Shown here: positions 1 to 8,681 of the stretch, one piece after another | Layout of the letters: every line of letters begins with the position of its first letter | Position numbering within the stretch: position 1 is the stretch's first letter | DNA from: JADHOX01 sp038120515 | GTDB taxonomy: Bacteria > Pseudomonadota > Alphaproteobacteria > Rickettsiales > JABIRX01 | DNA: 64,000 nucleotides | Assembly (NCBI GenBank): GCA_038120515.1 | Contig: JAYOLW010000002.1 | Span: 1 to 64,000 of the forward strand | Direction of reading: 5' to 3' | Program-made: the position numbers and the translations under genes | The notes under the pieces: model-generated | Databases searched by the model: none | What the model saw: only the letters and a program-made list of their open reading frames with translations | Told to the model about the DNA's origin: nothing

Positions 1-127
1 TAAATAAAAAATCACCTAAAAAAAATATAAATAAAGATTTTTTTAAAGATGATTTGTTAATAAAAGATATTTTAAACCTTCTTATAAAATTTACAAAAAT
101 ACAGAAGCAACACATCGATTAATATTC

Positions 128-817
128 TTGCATGGCTGGGGCTTAGATCATAAATCGCTTGAGCAAATAGCCACCTACTTTACAGATAGATATGAGGTGA
201 TCTTAATCGATCAATATGGCTGCGGCAAATCAAAAGCTCCAAATAAAGCTTTGGACTCTTTTGCTTATGCAGAAATTTATCAGGAATTCATTCAAACCCT
301 ACCTTCTAAAGAAAACATCTGGATTGGCCATTCTTATGGCGCAAGAGTGATTATTCAAATTGCGACAAGCTTTCCAGAACTGGTCGAAAAGGCCGTGTTT
401 ATTGCAGGTGCAGGACTTAAACGCAAAAGATCAATCTATTTTAAAATTAAAGCCAAGGTTTTAAAACTATTAGGATCCAGCTGTAAAATAATTGATAAAA
501 TTTTTAACACTAAATTAAAAGAAGCATTTGCCAATAAATTTGGTAGCTCCGATTATAAAGCCGCCAAAGGTTTTATGCGCGAAACTTTAATCAAAGCCGT
601 CACTGAAGATTTATCTAACAAATTAGCGAATATTAATTGCCCAATATTGTTACTTTATGGCTCTCAAGATAATGTAACCCCACCAGAATTTGGTCAGACA
701 TTCGAAAAAGCTATTAAAAACTCAAAACTCATAATGATAAATGGCGCTGATCATAATAGCATATTATCATCATATTATCCGCAGCTACAAAACTTTATTG
801 AGGAATTTTTAGATTAG
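128..817 (+). CDS. alpha/beta hydrolase fold protein
   Basis: Probable soluble serine hydrolase; substrate unknown. Visible landmarks are an oxyanion-hole HGWG at the extreme N-terminus, the nucleophile elbow GHSYGA, a candidate acid in YGSQDNVTP and the histidine in GADHN, so the Ser-Asp-His triad seems complete. The TTG at 128 lies immediately before HGWG, which would remove the first beta strand. The frame stays open upstream to position 53 and encodes a strand-like RLIFLHGWG, but it contains no ATG, GTG or in-frame TTG. An ATT at 89 is the only plausible earlier start, otherwise a base is missing upstream. The gene converges on the dipeptide epimerase gene with a 3-base gap. Family assignment is firm, start and function are not. 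Confidence 0.8.
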   Translation: MHGWGLDHKSLEQIATYFTDRYEVILIDQYGCGKSKAPNKALDSFAYAEIYQEFIQTLPSKENIWIGHSYGARVIIQIATSFPELVEKAVFIAGAGLKRKRSIYFKIKAKVLKLLGSSCKIIDKIFNTKLKEAFANKFGSSDYKAAKGFMRETLIKAVTEDLSNKLANINCPILLLYGSQDNVTPPEFGQTFEKAIKNSKLIMINGADHNSILSSYYPQLQNFIEEFLD

Positions 818-820
818 CAA

Positions 821-1792
821 TTATTCAGAAACCTGACTATTTTCAAAGTTCAAACCACCCACCCTGTCCTTTTCCAAAAGCGCAAAGCCATCAATGTCAA
901 CAATCTCTGCTGTTTGCGCCAGATAATAGGCTGGCCTTATACTTAATGAAGTTGTAACCATGCAACCAACCATAATTTTAAAACCTAATTTCTCTGCCTC
1001 ATGCAATAAATTTAATGCCTCGGTTAACCCACCAGTTTTATCAAGCTTGATATTGATCATATCATATTTACCTACTAATCCCTTTAAATCAGCGCTGGTA
1101 TGACAGGACTCATCTGCACAGATTGGAATTGGGCGATTTAACTCAGTTAAAATATCATCAGAATTTGCTTTAAATGGCTGCTCTATCATCGCAACACCAG
1201 CCTTTTGACACACCTCTATCAAATCATTATATTGCTCACGACTCCATGATTCATTGGCATCTATTATAATCTTGCTATTAGGGGCGTGTTGACTCAAAGC
1301 TTTGATTCTATCTTTATCAAATGCATCACCAGCTAATTTAAGTTTTAAGATTTTCTTATCTTTATTTGCTATAGCATCTTCAGTCACTTTAGCAACGGAA
1401 CCAATTGAGATAGTATAAGCCGAAGCAATTGCTTTGGGCGCACAAAGGCCTGCCAGGCTCCATATTGGCCTACCTGTTTGTTTAGATTCTAAATCCCATA
1501 AAGCGAGATCAATTGCACAACGACCACTTCCTGCCGGCATTATTTGCATCAAATAATCTCTGGTTGGATTTGTTAATAATTGAGCTTTAATCTTAGTTAT
1601 ATCACTTAAAACCGATTCAACAGTTTCATTATATCTTTGATAAGGGTAACACTCGCCATATCCTGTATTTTCACCATCACTGATTTCACAAATAACAAGA
1701 TCAGATTCTGTCCTACTACCATGAGCAATATTAAAAACTCCCCTTATTGGCCAACTCTCATGATAAGCTTTTACAGTATAATTTTGCGACAT
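821..1792 (-). CDS. L-Ala-D/L-Glu-type dipeptide epimerase (enolase superfamily)
   Basis: Member of the muconate-lactonizing subgroup of the enolase superfamily. Such enzymes epimerise L-Ala-D-Glu released from peptidoglycan so that the dipeptide can be degraded. The protein shows the KxK catalytic lysines (KLKLAGD), the metal ligands in DANESW, EQP and ADES, and the second-half lysine in KLDKTGGL. Its length of 323 residues is normal for the YcjG/YkfB group. It is the last gene of a tight minus-strand group after ilvE and rlmB, with 7 bases separating it from rlmB. Substrate specificity within the superfamily cannot be settled from motifs; the cell-wall role is inferred from family. Confidence 0.82.
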   Translation of the reverse strand: MSQNYTVKAYHESWPIRGVFNIAHGSRTESDLVICEISDGENTGYGECYPYQRYNETVESVLSDITKIKAQLLTNPTRDYLMQIMPAGSGRCAIDLALWDLESKQTGRPIWSLAGLCAPKAIASAYTISIGSVAKVTEDAIANKDKKILKLKLAGDAFDKDRIKALSQHAPNSKIIIDANESWSREQYNDLIEVCQKAGVAMIEQPFKANSDDILTELNRPIPICADESCHTSADLKGLVGKYDMINIKLDKTGGLTEALNLLHEAEKLGFKIMVGCMVTTSLSIRPAYYLAQTAEIVDIDGFALLEKDRVGGLNFENSQVSE

Positions 1793-1799
1793 AACAATA

Positions 1800-2504
1800 C
1801 TAATTCATATTATAAAATGCTAAGGCGGCAGCAACCGAGACATTCAAACTTTCAACTTCTCCAGCCATAGGAATCTTTACAAGCATATCGCAATTTTTGC
1901 GTAGACCTTGCCTTATGCCTTGATGCTCATTACCCAAAACAAGCGCAATTTTAGGATATTGTTTTAAGATACTCACCTCAGATTTGGCAAGACCATCAAG
2001 ACCAAAACACCAATATTCAGCCTTTTTTAGTTCAGTTAAAACATCAGATAAATTTGTTGCAATTGCAATATCAGCAATTTCAGAATAGCCACTAGAAGAT
2101 TTAGCAATTTTTGCCAGATCATAACATGAGTCATGTTTTGGTATGATGAATTTATGAATTTTAAATGCTAATGCCGAGCGAATAATAGCGCCAATATTAT
2201 GGATATCAGTAATACGATCCAAAATTACAATTTTATCCTCTTGATCCGAGCTGATCAAATCATCTAAATCTAAAAATGGCTTTGGTGCTATTTTGGCTAC
2301 AACGCCTTGATGATTTACGTCAGGAAATTGCTGGTTAAGATCTTTCGGACTAATTATTGAGCAATTAAATTGTTTGAAATTATGGGCAATTTTACTAATT
2401 GCTTTCACTTCAAGGATACGCTCTTTAGATTTTTGACTAACCAAATTAACAGTATTTAATCCATAAATATAATATGAATTTTTAACATTATTTGGATTTG
2501 CCAT
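1800..2504 (-). CDS. rlmB: 23S rRNA 2'-O-methyltransferase, TrmH/SpoU family (RlmB-like)
   Basis: SPOUT-class methyltransferase that by family methylates the ribose of G2251 in 23S rRNA, in the peptidyl-transferase P loop. The N-terminal substrate-binding part (about residues 1-75) is followed by the three SpoU motifs: DRITDIHNIGAIIRSA, LVLGNEHQGIR, and the knot-closing IPMAGEVESLNVSVAAA. Its 234 residues match the family. Only 2 bases separate it from ilvE upstream and 7 from the epimerase downstream, so the three are probably co-transcribed. Assignment to RlmB rather than another TrmH-family enzyme rests on length and the N-terminal domain. Confidence 0.88.
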   Translation of the reverse strand: MANPNNVKNSYYIYGLNTVNLVSQKSKERILEVKAISKIAHNFKQFNCSIISPKDLNQQFPDVNHQGVVAKIAPKPFLDLDDLISSDQEDKIVILDRITDIHNIGAIIRSALAFKIHKFIIPKHDSCYDLAKIAKSSSGYSEIADIAIATNLSDVLTELKKAEYWCFGLDGLAKSEVSILKQYPKIALVLGNEHQGIRQGLRKNCDMLVKIPMAGEVESLNVSVAAALAFYNMN

Positions 2505-2506
2505 AA

Positions 2507-3400
2507 TTATTTGCGTATTTCTTTAGCATATAAATCACTAAGCTTTAAAGTAATTTCATGCCTATTAAAACTATATTTAATATCATTTTTATCATCAAAA
2601 ATTGAATTTACCCTTGTAATCTCTGCAGCAGTTCCAGTTAAGAATGCATCTTGAACATTAGCAAGCTCCTCTGGTTTGATATGGCGTTCAACCGCTTTAA
2701 TACCATTGGCACGGGCAAGCTCTAATACAGTTTGCCTAGTAATACCATTCAAGAAACAATCAGCTACAGGTGTATGAAGCTCATCATTGATAATAAAAAA
2801 CATATTGGCGCAGGTAGCTTCTGCTATATAGCCTCTATAATCTAACATTATTGCCTCAGCATAACCTTCGCGTTCTGCTTTATGTTTAGAATATGTGCAA
2901 ATCATATAAAGACCTGCGGCCTTAGATGCAGTTGGCGCAGTCTCAGGTGATGGCCGTTTATAATGTGCAAACACCATATCTATACCATTTAATTTAGCTT
3001 CTGGTGAGAAATATGGAGGCCATTTCCATGAAGCAATAGCAAGATTCACTGAATTATTCTTAGCAGAAATTGCCATCCTTTCTGAACCACGCCAGGCAAA
3101 AGGCCTGATATAACCATTGTCAACTTTTTGAACTTTAACAATTTCTTCTGTTGCCGCAATAATTTCATCAAGATTATAAGGGATTTCAAAGTCTAGTAAT
3201 TTAGCTGAATCAATGAGTCTTTGACTATGCTCTTTTAGCTTAAAAATTTTGTTATCATAAACTGCAACTCCTTCAAAGACACAGCTTCCATAATGAAGAC
3301 CATGATTTAAAACATGAGTAGTTGCATTTTTCCATTCAACTAATTCACCATTATACCAAATAAAACCATCACGTTTGTCAAAAGGGATAATATTGTCCAT
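2507..3400 (-). CDS. ilvE: branched-chain amino acid aminotransferase
   Basis: PLP fold-type IV aminotransferase that interconverts branched-chain 2-oxo acids and Leu/Ile/Val with glutamate. The protein shows HYGSCVFEG near residue 36, the expected PLP lysine at K160 in TASKAAG, and the cofactor-binding GYIAEATCANMF. Its 297 residues are typical. The GGNY usually following the lysine reads AGLY here, a mild divergence. It leads the ilvE-rlmB-epimerase group. Another gene of the pathway, ilvC, lies 25 kb away; ilvB, ilvD and leuABCD are not in the window, so it may act in de novo synthesis or in transamination of imported acids. Confidence 0.9.
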   Translation of the reverse strand: MDNIIPFDKRDGFIWYNGELVEWKNATTHVLNHGLHYGSCVFEGVAVYDNKIFKLKEHSQRLIDSAKLLDFEIPYNLDEIIAATEEIVKVQKVDNGYIRPFAWRGSERMAISAKNNSVNLAIASWKWPPYFSPEAKLNGIDMVFAHYKRPSPETAPTASKAAGLYMICTYSKHKAEREGYAEAIMLDYRGYIAEATCANMFFIINDELHTPVADCFLNGITRQTVLELARANGIKAVERHIKPEELANVQDAFLTGTAAEITRVNSIFDDKNDIKYSFNRHEITLKLSDLYAKEIRK

Positions 3401-3523
3401 AGTAAATTCTTGTTATTATTGTTTGCTCGATTATTAAATAAATTATGTAAGCAAAATCTCGAGCTCTTCAAATTTTTGCTGAATAGTTATTATACAAAAT
3501 AAAAATTTTAAGCAAGATTCTTT

Positions 3524-3904
3524 ATGGTAAATAAAGACGATATATGGCAGCAATATCTTAACGGCAAGATTGATATCGATGACAAAGTGTCAAAATATGA
3601 TGAATTTGAAAAAAAAGCTCAAAATTACAAAATGGAAATTGACCTACATTATCTTAATGCAGATCAAGCCTTCAGAAAGCTTGAAAAGGCTTTAAGTTAT
3701 GCAAAACAAAACTCAATCAAGGAAATAGAGATTATTACAGGAACAAATACCAAGAATAATATCAAAACCGGAAAATTATATCAGGAAGTTCCAAGATGGC
3801 TTGAGCACTCTACATTATCGAGCCAAATTGTCTCAATCCATTACAAAGAAAATAACGATGCAGTAATAATAATTAAATTAAAAACTGAAATTACAAAGTT
3901 TTAA
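3524..3904 (+). CDS. Smr-domain protein
   Basis: Small protein of 126 residues with a C-terminal Smr (MutS2-related) domain, a fold associated with nucleic-acid binding or nicking. The domain opens at DLHYLNADQA (about residue 40), which corresponds to the usual DLHGxxxxEA, and continues through IEIITGTNTK, matching the glycine-rich VITGKG loop, to VPRWLE. The Gly of DLHG is replaced by Tyr. The gene is divergent from ilvE with a 123-base spacer, and its 3' end overlaps the convergent IalB-like gene by 27 bases. Cellular role unknown; in alphaproteobacteria similar stand-alone proteins are common. Confidence 0.78.
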   Translation: MVNKDDIWQQYLNGKIDIDDKVSKYDEFEKKAQNYKMEIDLHYLNADQAFRKLEKALSYAKQNSIKEIEIITGTNTKNNIKTGKLYQEVPRWLEHSTLSSQIVSIHYKENNDAVIIIKLKTEITKF

Positions 3905-4387
3905 TGTATGGTTATACGCTGCAGTAAAGCCTTTTAAAGAAAAAGTATCTAAAGAATATTCACCTGTATTATCTGGTGCTAAAACTTTGAGCTTAATTCC
4001 TTTTTTTAGCTCATTTACTACATCACTATCAATATCCGAATTTTCTGCCCAAACAACTTTTTCAGAAATTTTAGTTAATAAAAATTCATTTGAATCAACA
4101 TCTAACTTAACTTTATTATCAATTTTGATGTCAAAACCAGGCGAATAACTAACTTCAGGAGAACGCTGTGGAAAAACACTTACTAAGAAATAAGCATTAC
4201 CTTTTGTAGAAGCAGTACCATCTCGTTTAATTGGCAATGATGCTGCATAACAAATTTTTTCTGAATCAACATTTGTCGTTAGGACACTCCAATCGCCAAA
4301 AGTTTTGTCTAGCTTTTGTCCAAAAGAATTTGCTACAGAAAATAAAGAAATAGAAAATAATATTATTGCCGAAAACTTGTTGATCAT
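3878..4387 (-). CDS. IalB-like exported protein (invasion-associated locus B family)
   Basis: Secreted or periplasmic protein of 169 residues. An N-terminal hydrophobic signal (about residues 5-22, ending near ANSFGQ) precedes FGDWSVLTT and KICYAAS, the characteristic start of the IalB family. Named after a Bartonella factor affecting red-cell invasion, the family is widespread in alphaproteobacteria and its biochemical role is not settled. Two cysteines, one in KICY and one in KLCNF, could form a disulfide. It is divergent from the adjacent lipoprotein gene and overlaps the Smr gene tail-to-tail. Family call is good; a role in invasion is not shown. Confidence 0.75.
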   Translation of the reverse strand: MINKFSAIILFSISLFSVANSFGQKLDKTFGDWSVLTTNVDSEKICYAASLPIKRDGTASTKGNAYFLVSVFPQRSPEVSYSPGFDIKIDNKVKLDVDSNEFLLTKISEKVVWAENSDIDSDVVNELKKGIKLKVLAPDNTGEYSLDTFSLKGFTAAYNHTLKLCNFSF

Positions 4388-4436
4388 TTGGTTATAATTT
4401 ATTATGATTATGGCGCTTATTTATTCTAAAGAAAAA

Positions 4437-4889
4437 ATGTTTAGTCAACAACATTATAGCTTATATAGAAAATTCATAGTTTTAGTTGGGTTACTTACAT
4501 TAGCCTCATGCCACAGTTATCTTGTTGGAAATATGTATGCTGTATCACGATATACAGGAAAGATGATTAATATGAATTATGTAATTTCTGGCAAGAACGT
4601 TACAATTTCTGGAAAATCTCTTAAAAATGAATATATAACAGGCCAAGTGCTATCTCCGGCAAAAATCAAGGAAATGAATGTTTCTGGCTTTATAAAACTT
4701 CCAAGCAATGGCAGGAGAGGTTATGATTATTCTTTTGTTAGATTAGTTTCAACCCCAGGAGGTGAGATTTTAGATTGTTTCATTATCCAAAATTCAAAGA
4801 AGAAATTTAACAAAGGTGGCTATGGATCATGTTATGATGCAACAGGAGATGTTTTTAATTTAAACATTGATGCTTCATCACTTTTTTAA
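4437..4889 (+). CDS. small predicted lipoprotein, function unknown
   Basis: About 150-residue protein with a lipoprotein signal: positive YRK, hydrophobic FIVLVGLL, then lipobox TLASC with the modified cysteine at residue 25 from this start. An in-frame ATG also exists at 4404, but a TATAAT lies at 4393-4398, so transcription would begin about where that codon sits. The ATG at 4437 also gives the normal spacing to the lipobox and is chosen here. The mature part looks beta-rich (YVISGKNVTISGKSL, GFIKLPSNGRRGYDY) and holds two further cysteines (ILDCF and GSCYD). I do not recognise the family. It precedes ctaG by 39 bases. Confidence 0.6.
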   Translation: MFSQQHYSLYRKFIVLVGLLTLASCHSYLVGNMYAVSRYTGKMINMNYVISGKNVTISGKSLKNEYITGQVLSPAKIKEMNVSGFIKLPSNGRRGYDYSFVRLVSTPGGEILDCFIIQNSKKKFNKGGYGSCYDATGDVFNLNIDASSLF

Positions 4890-4928
4890 AGTCATGATCT
4901 TATCTCACCTAATAAATTTTGTGTAAAT

Positions 4929-5444
4929 ATGCAAAAATCAAATAATAAAACCGCGCTTTATTTGCTTGCAATTATCTTCGCGATGATTTGCCTAGTTGTA
5001 GCATCGGTTCCTTTGTATAATTTGTTTTGTAAAATTACTGGATATTCAGGTGCTGCATCAGGCATAGCCTCCAAACAGATTGGATCTAAAGAATATTTAG
5101 TTCAATTTGATGCAATTTCACACAAAAACTCAAAAATAAACTTTAGAGTTCGCAATAAAAATATCACAACCGTTCCCGGCAAAAATAATTTAGTTGTTTT
5201 TGAACTTAACAACATATCAAACGAAACCGCTCATATTACCGCACTATATAATGTATTACCACAAAAAGCTGCTCAATATTTTATCAAAATAGAGTGCTTT
5301 TGTTATGAGGAGCTAACATTTCCAGCCCAAAGTTATAATAATTTGCCAGTTAGCTTTTACCTTGACCCTGCAATTGAAGAAGATCCTTTCTTAAAAAATA
5401 TTGATAAAATTACGCTTTCATATAGCGTGCTTCAACAAAATTAA
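4929..5444 (+). CDS. ctaG: cytochrome c oxidase assembly protein CtaG/Cox11
   Basis: Membrane-anchored copper chaperone that delivers copper to the CuB site of cytochrome oxidase subunit I. One N-terminal membrane segment (about residues 9-30) is followed by an immunoglobulin-like periplasmic domain. The copper-binding pair is visible as C113-F-C115, followed by EELTFPAQ, and the domain ends with the expected PVSFYLDP. Its 171 residues are on the short side of normal. It sits in a plus-strand group with an NDUFA9-like gene and coxC, 1 kb from a subunit of the same oxidase, while coxB/coxA are 37 kb away. Confidence 0.9.
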   Translation: MQKSNNKTALYLLAIIFAMICLVVASVPLYNLFCKITGYSGAASGIASKQIGSKEYLVQFDAISHKNSKINFRVRNKNITTVPGKNNLVVFELNNISNETAHITALYNVLPQKAAQYFIKIECFCYEELTFPAQSYNNLPVSFYLDPAIEEDPFLKNIDKITLSYSVLQQN

Positions 5445-5455
5445 ATTGTTACAAA

Positions 5456-6403
5456 ATGATAATTAGAGACAAAACTATTACAATATTTGGTGGGACTGGC
5501 TTTTTGGGGCATTATGTTGTTAAAGAGCTCGGAGAATTAGGATGTAAAATCAATATAGTTACTAGAAACAAACAAAAGGCTCCAGATCTAAAAGTAGGAT
5601 TATCCCTTGGTCAATTGAACATGGTCGAAGGAAATATTAATGATCATGATTTTGTCGAATTTATTGTCAGCAAATCTGATATTATAATCAATCTTGTGGG
5701 ATGTCTTTACGAAAGATTCTCTGGAGAATTTGCTAGACTTCATGCTCAATTTCCAGAATTACTTGCACAACTTGCCCAAAAGCATCAATTACAACAGTTA
5801 GTTCACGTCTCAGCATTAGGAGTCGATAGAAGCGAGAACTCACTTTACGCTTCTACAAAATTTGCCGGCGAGAAAGCAATTAAAGAAAATTTTGCTAGAA
5901 ATGTAATTTTAAGACCAAGTGTAATATTTGGATTTGAGGATAACTTCATAAATCAATTTGCCAGCATCTCAACATTATCGCCGTTTATACCTCTTGTAAT
6001 GAGCGGACAAACCAAATTCCAGCCAGTTTATGTATGTGATGTAGCTAAATCAATAGCCAAAATTATTCAAACAAACAAATTTAACAATAATATTTATGAA
6101 ATTGGAGGACCAGATATATATTCTTTTAAACGTATTATCGAGATGATTCTAAAAACCCTTAATAGAAAACGTATCATGGTAAATTTACCTCCAAAAATAT
6201 CTTTAATTTTGGGAACAATATTAGGCAAATTACCTAATCCAAAACTTACAGCTGACCAAGTAAAAATGTTGGCACTAGACAATGTAACCCAACCAAGCTC
6301 ACAAACCTTCTACGACTTATCAATTCAACCAGAATCACTTGACGACTTACTGCCAATGCTCCTAACACGTCATCAAAACCCATCTTATTACGGATCTGAA
6401 TAA
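5456..6403 (+). CDS. NDUFA9-like NAD(P)-binding atypical SDR
   Basis: Extended short-chain dehydrogenase-like protein related to the mitochondrial complex I accessory subunit NDUFA9. The N-terminal Rossmann motif is GGTGFLG (about residues 12-18). Further landmarks are NLVGCLYE, HVSALGVD, a YASTKFAGE active-site-like YxxxK and the characteristic ILRPSVIFGFEDNFINQF. Length 315 is typical. In alphaproteobacteria such proteins are considered complex I-associated or quinone-related, but activity is unproven. It starts 11 bases after ctaG and is followed by coxC, so it lies among respiratory genes. Confidence 0.8.
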   Translation: MIIRDKTITIFGGTGFLGHYVVKELGELGCKINIVTRNKQKAPDLKVGLSLGQLNMVEGNINDHDFVEFIVSKSDIIINLVGCLYERFSGEFARLHAQFPELLAQLAQKHQLQQLVHVSALGVDRSENSLYASTKFAGEKAIKENFARNVILRPSVIFGFEDNFINQFASISTLSPFIPLVMSGQTKFQPVYVCDVAKSIAKIIQTNKFNNNIYEIGGPDIYSFKRIIEMILKTLNRKRIMVNLPPKISLILGTILGKLPNPKLTADQVKMLALDNVTQPSSQTFYDLSIQPESLDDLLPMLLTRHQNPSYYGSE

Positions 6404-6435
6404 CTTAATTAAGAAGATCCAATTAAATTAAAGGC

Positions 6436-6474
6436 TTGAGATATATTAAAATTTACTATAGATTAGCACGTGCT
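6436..6474 (+). promoter_or_regulatory. candidate coxC promoter and palindrome
   Basis: In the 116-base gap before coxC a TTGAGA (6436-6441) and TATAGA (6457-6462) are 15 bases apart, a slightly short spacer. A perfect 10-base palindrome AGCACGTGCT (6465-6474) lies at about the expected transcription start. It may be an operator or chance; no regulator is identifiable. Confidence 0.35.
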
Positions 6475-6519
6475 TTAAAAATATATCAAAAATATTAATT
6501 AAAATTTTGAGTAAAGGAA

Positions 6520-7365
6520 ATGTCCATTGAAAATATACAATCATATAAAAAGCATGATTTTCATCTTGTTGACCCTAGTCCATGGCCACTTTTTGCATCA
6601 GCGGCAGTTTTTCTTGCAGTTATTGGTGGCGTTTGGTCAATGCATCAAGAAGCTAATGGTAAAGGCTTTTTAATTGCTGGTATCATATTTACAATTATAA
6701 CAGCTATTATTTGGTGGCGTGATGTAATCAAAGAAGGCAGGGTTGATAAAGCTCACACTGAAAATGTCAAATCTGGACTTAGACTTGGAATGGCTTTGTT
6801 TATTTTATNNNNNNNNNNGGTGATGTTTTTCTTTGCATTCTTCTTCGCTTTTTTTCATGCCAGTCTTTTCCCAGTTGATATTTTGGACGGCGTTTGGCCA
6901 ATAAAAGCTGGCGTTTGGCCACCAGCATCAGTAAAACCATTGGATCCATGGGATGTCCCATTTTTAAACACTTTGATCCTTTTACTTTCAGGCACCACTG
7001 TCACATGGGCTCATTATGCATTAATGCACAAAAACCAAAAAGAATTAGTTCTAGCCCTTGGACTTACGGTTATGCTTGGCTTTATCTTTACTGGTTTTCA
7101 AATTTATGAATATAATCATGCATTACATCATAATTTTAATTTCACAGACTCGGTCTATGGGGCTAACTTTTATATGGCTACTGGATTTCACGGTTTTCAT
7201 GTCATGATTGGAACCTTATTTTTACTAGTATGTTTTTTTAGAGCAAGAAAAGGTCACTTTTCGCCTAAAGCTCATTTAGGCTTTGAATTTGCCGCTTGGT
7301 ATTGGCATTTTGTTGATGTTGTGTGGTTATTTTTGTTTAGCGTTGTTTATATTTGGGGAGCATAA
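6520..7365 (+). CDS. coxC: cytochrome c oxidase subunit III
   Basis: Subunit III of the aa3-type oxidase, an integral inner-membrane protein with seven predicted helices. Typical stretches are HDFHLVDPSPWP at the N-terminus, FFHASLFP, VWPP, TVTWAHYALM, ATGFHGFHVMIGT and the terminal AAWYWHFVDVVWLFLF. A good ribosome-binding site (AAAGGA) precedes the ATG at normal spacing. A run of ten Ns (6809-6818) falls in the helix that reads L-F-I-L-?-V-M-F-F. The family has S-E between L and V, which would need only four bases, so the run is probably longer than the true gap. The gene is 15 kb or more away from petABC and 37 kb from coxBA. Confidence 0.93.
   Translation: MSIENIQSYKKHDFHLVDPSPWPLFASAAVFLAVIGGVWSMHQEANGKGFLIAGIIFTIITAIIWWRDVIKEGRVDKAHTENVKSGLRLGMALFILXXXXVMFFFAFFFAFFHASLFPVDILDGVWPIKAGVWPPASVKPLDPWDVPFLNTLILLLSGTTVTWAHYALMHKNQKELVLALGLTVMLGFIFTGFQIYEYNHALHHNFNFTDSVYGANFYMATGFHGFHVMIGTLFLLVCFFRARKGHFSPKAHLGFEFAAWYWHFVDVVWLFLFSVVYIWGA
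6809..6818. other. assembly gap (10 N) inside coxC
   Basis: Ten unknown bases. The flanks do not repeat each other. The frame is kept through the ten Ns, giving four unknown residues, but family conservation (Ser-Glu before V-M-F-F) fits four missing bases, which also keeps frame with the T before and G after the run. Confidence 0.95.
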
Positions 7366-7367
7366 TT

Positions 7368-8681
7368 ATGACAATATTATCAATTGTTGGATTACAATGG
7401 GGGGACGAAGGAAAAGGTAAAATAGTTGATTACCTTACACAGAAGGCTGATATTGTAGTTCGCTTTCAAGGTGGTAATAACGCTGGTCATACTATTATTG
7501 CAGAAGATATCGAATATAAGCTTAATTTACTACCTTCAAGTATAATTAGCCCTAACAAGCTTTCGATTATTGGTAATGGTGTTGTCATTGATCCATTTCA
7601 TCTAAAAGGTGAGATCGAAAAACTCGAAGAAAATGGCATTAAAATCTCAAGATCAAATCTGTTAGTTTCTGATAATGCATGTTTGATTCTGCCTATTCAT
7701 AAAATTATTGATAACATTGCTGAAAAGCTTAGGAATAATACTAAAATTGGCACCACAGGAAAAGGTATAGGACCAGCATATTCAGACAAAGTATCTAGAA
7801 GAGCAATAAGAGTCTGTGATCTTGAAGATACTGAAACAACTAAACAAAAGGCAAAAGATCTAATTGATTACCATACCCCATTCTTAAAATTTCATGGCGT
7901 TGAAGTTTCTTATGAGAATTTAATTGGAGACATTGATTCAATAAAGGACCTTATAATCTCATTGAAAGCACCAGTTTGGAAAATATTAGATGAATCTAAT
8001 AATAAAAACAAAACAATTCTCTTTGAAGGAGCCCAAGGCGTAATGCTTGACATTGATCATGGAACTTATCCATTTGTGACATCTTCAAACACTGTATCTC
8101 CACAGGCTCTGATTGGTTCAGGATTTGGCTTTGGAACAGCCGAATATAACATAGGCGTGATTAAAGCTTACACCACTAGAGTAGGAGAAGGTGCATTACC
8201 TACAGAACTAAGAGATGAGAATGGCAAAACTCTTCAAAAACAAGGTCACGAATTTGGTACAGTTACAGGTAGAGAAAGAAGATGTGGTTGGATCGATTTA
8301 GTTCAGCTAAAACAAATGATCAAAATTTGTGGAATTAATAGCATTGCATTAACCAAAATTGATGTTTTAACCGGTTTCAACGAAGTAAAACTATGCACTG
8401 GATACAAATATAACGAAACCAGCTATGATCACGTGCCAGCAAATAATCATGTGTTAGAAAATTTAAAACCTGAATATGTAACGCTTCCTGGTTGGAATGA
8501 AGACATTACAGGAATTAAAACATATGATTTATTACCACAAAATGCCAAAAAATTCATTTCATATATTGAGAGTTTTTTAGCAACAAATGTTGATATTATT
8601 TCTACAGGACCTAAAAGAGAAGATACTATTATTTTAAAAGATTATTTTAGTAAATTAAACAATCAAAAAGAGGCAATATGA
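7368..8681 (+). CDS. purA: adenylosuccinate synthetase
   Basis: Catalyses the GTP-dependent joining of IMP and aspartate, the first committed step to AMP. The N-terminal GDEGKGK phosphate loop, NNAGHT, TTGKGIGPAYSDK, EGAQGVMLDIDHGTYPFVTSSNT and GRERRCGW are all present. The ATG at 7368 is chosen because it begins MTILSIVGLQWGDEGKGK, the family N-terminus; an earlier in-frame ATG at 7353 lies inside coxC. From 7368 the protein has 437 residues, as expected. It starts 2 bases after coxC and overlaps the following symporter gene by 4 bases (ATGA), so the three look co-transcribed. Confidence 0.95.
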   Translation: MTILSIVGLQWGDEGKGKIVDYLTQKADIVVRFQGGNNAGHTIIAEDIEYKLNLLPSSIISPNKLSIIGNGVVIDPFHLKGEIEKLEENGIKISRSNLLVSDNACLILPIHKIIDNIAEKLRNNTKIGTTGKGIGPAYSDKVSRRAIRVCDLEDTETTKQKAKDLIDYHTPFLKFHGVEVSYENLIGDIDSIKDLIISLKAPVWKILDESNNKNKTILFEGAQGVMLDIDHGTYPFVTSSNTVSPQALIGSGFGFGTAEYNIGVIKAYTTRVGEGALPTELRDENGKTLQKQGHEFGTVTGRERRCGWIDLVQLKQMIKICGINSIALTKIDVLTGFNEVKLCTGYKYNETSYDHVPANNHVLENLKPEYVTLPGWNEDITGIKTYDLLPQNAKKFISYIESFLATNVDIISTGPKREDTIILKDYFSKLNNQKEAI

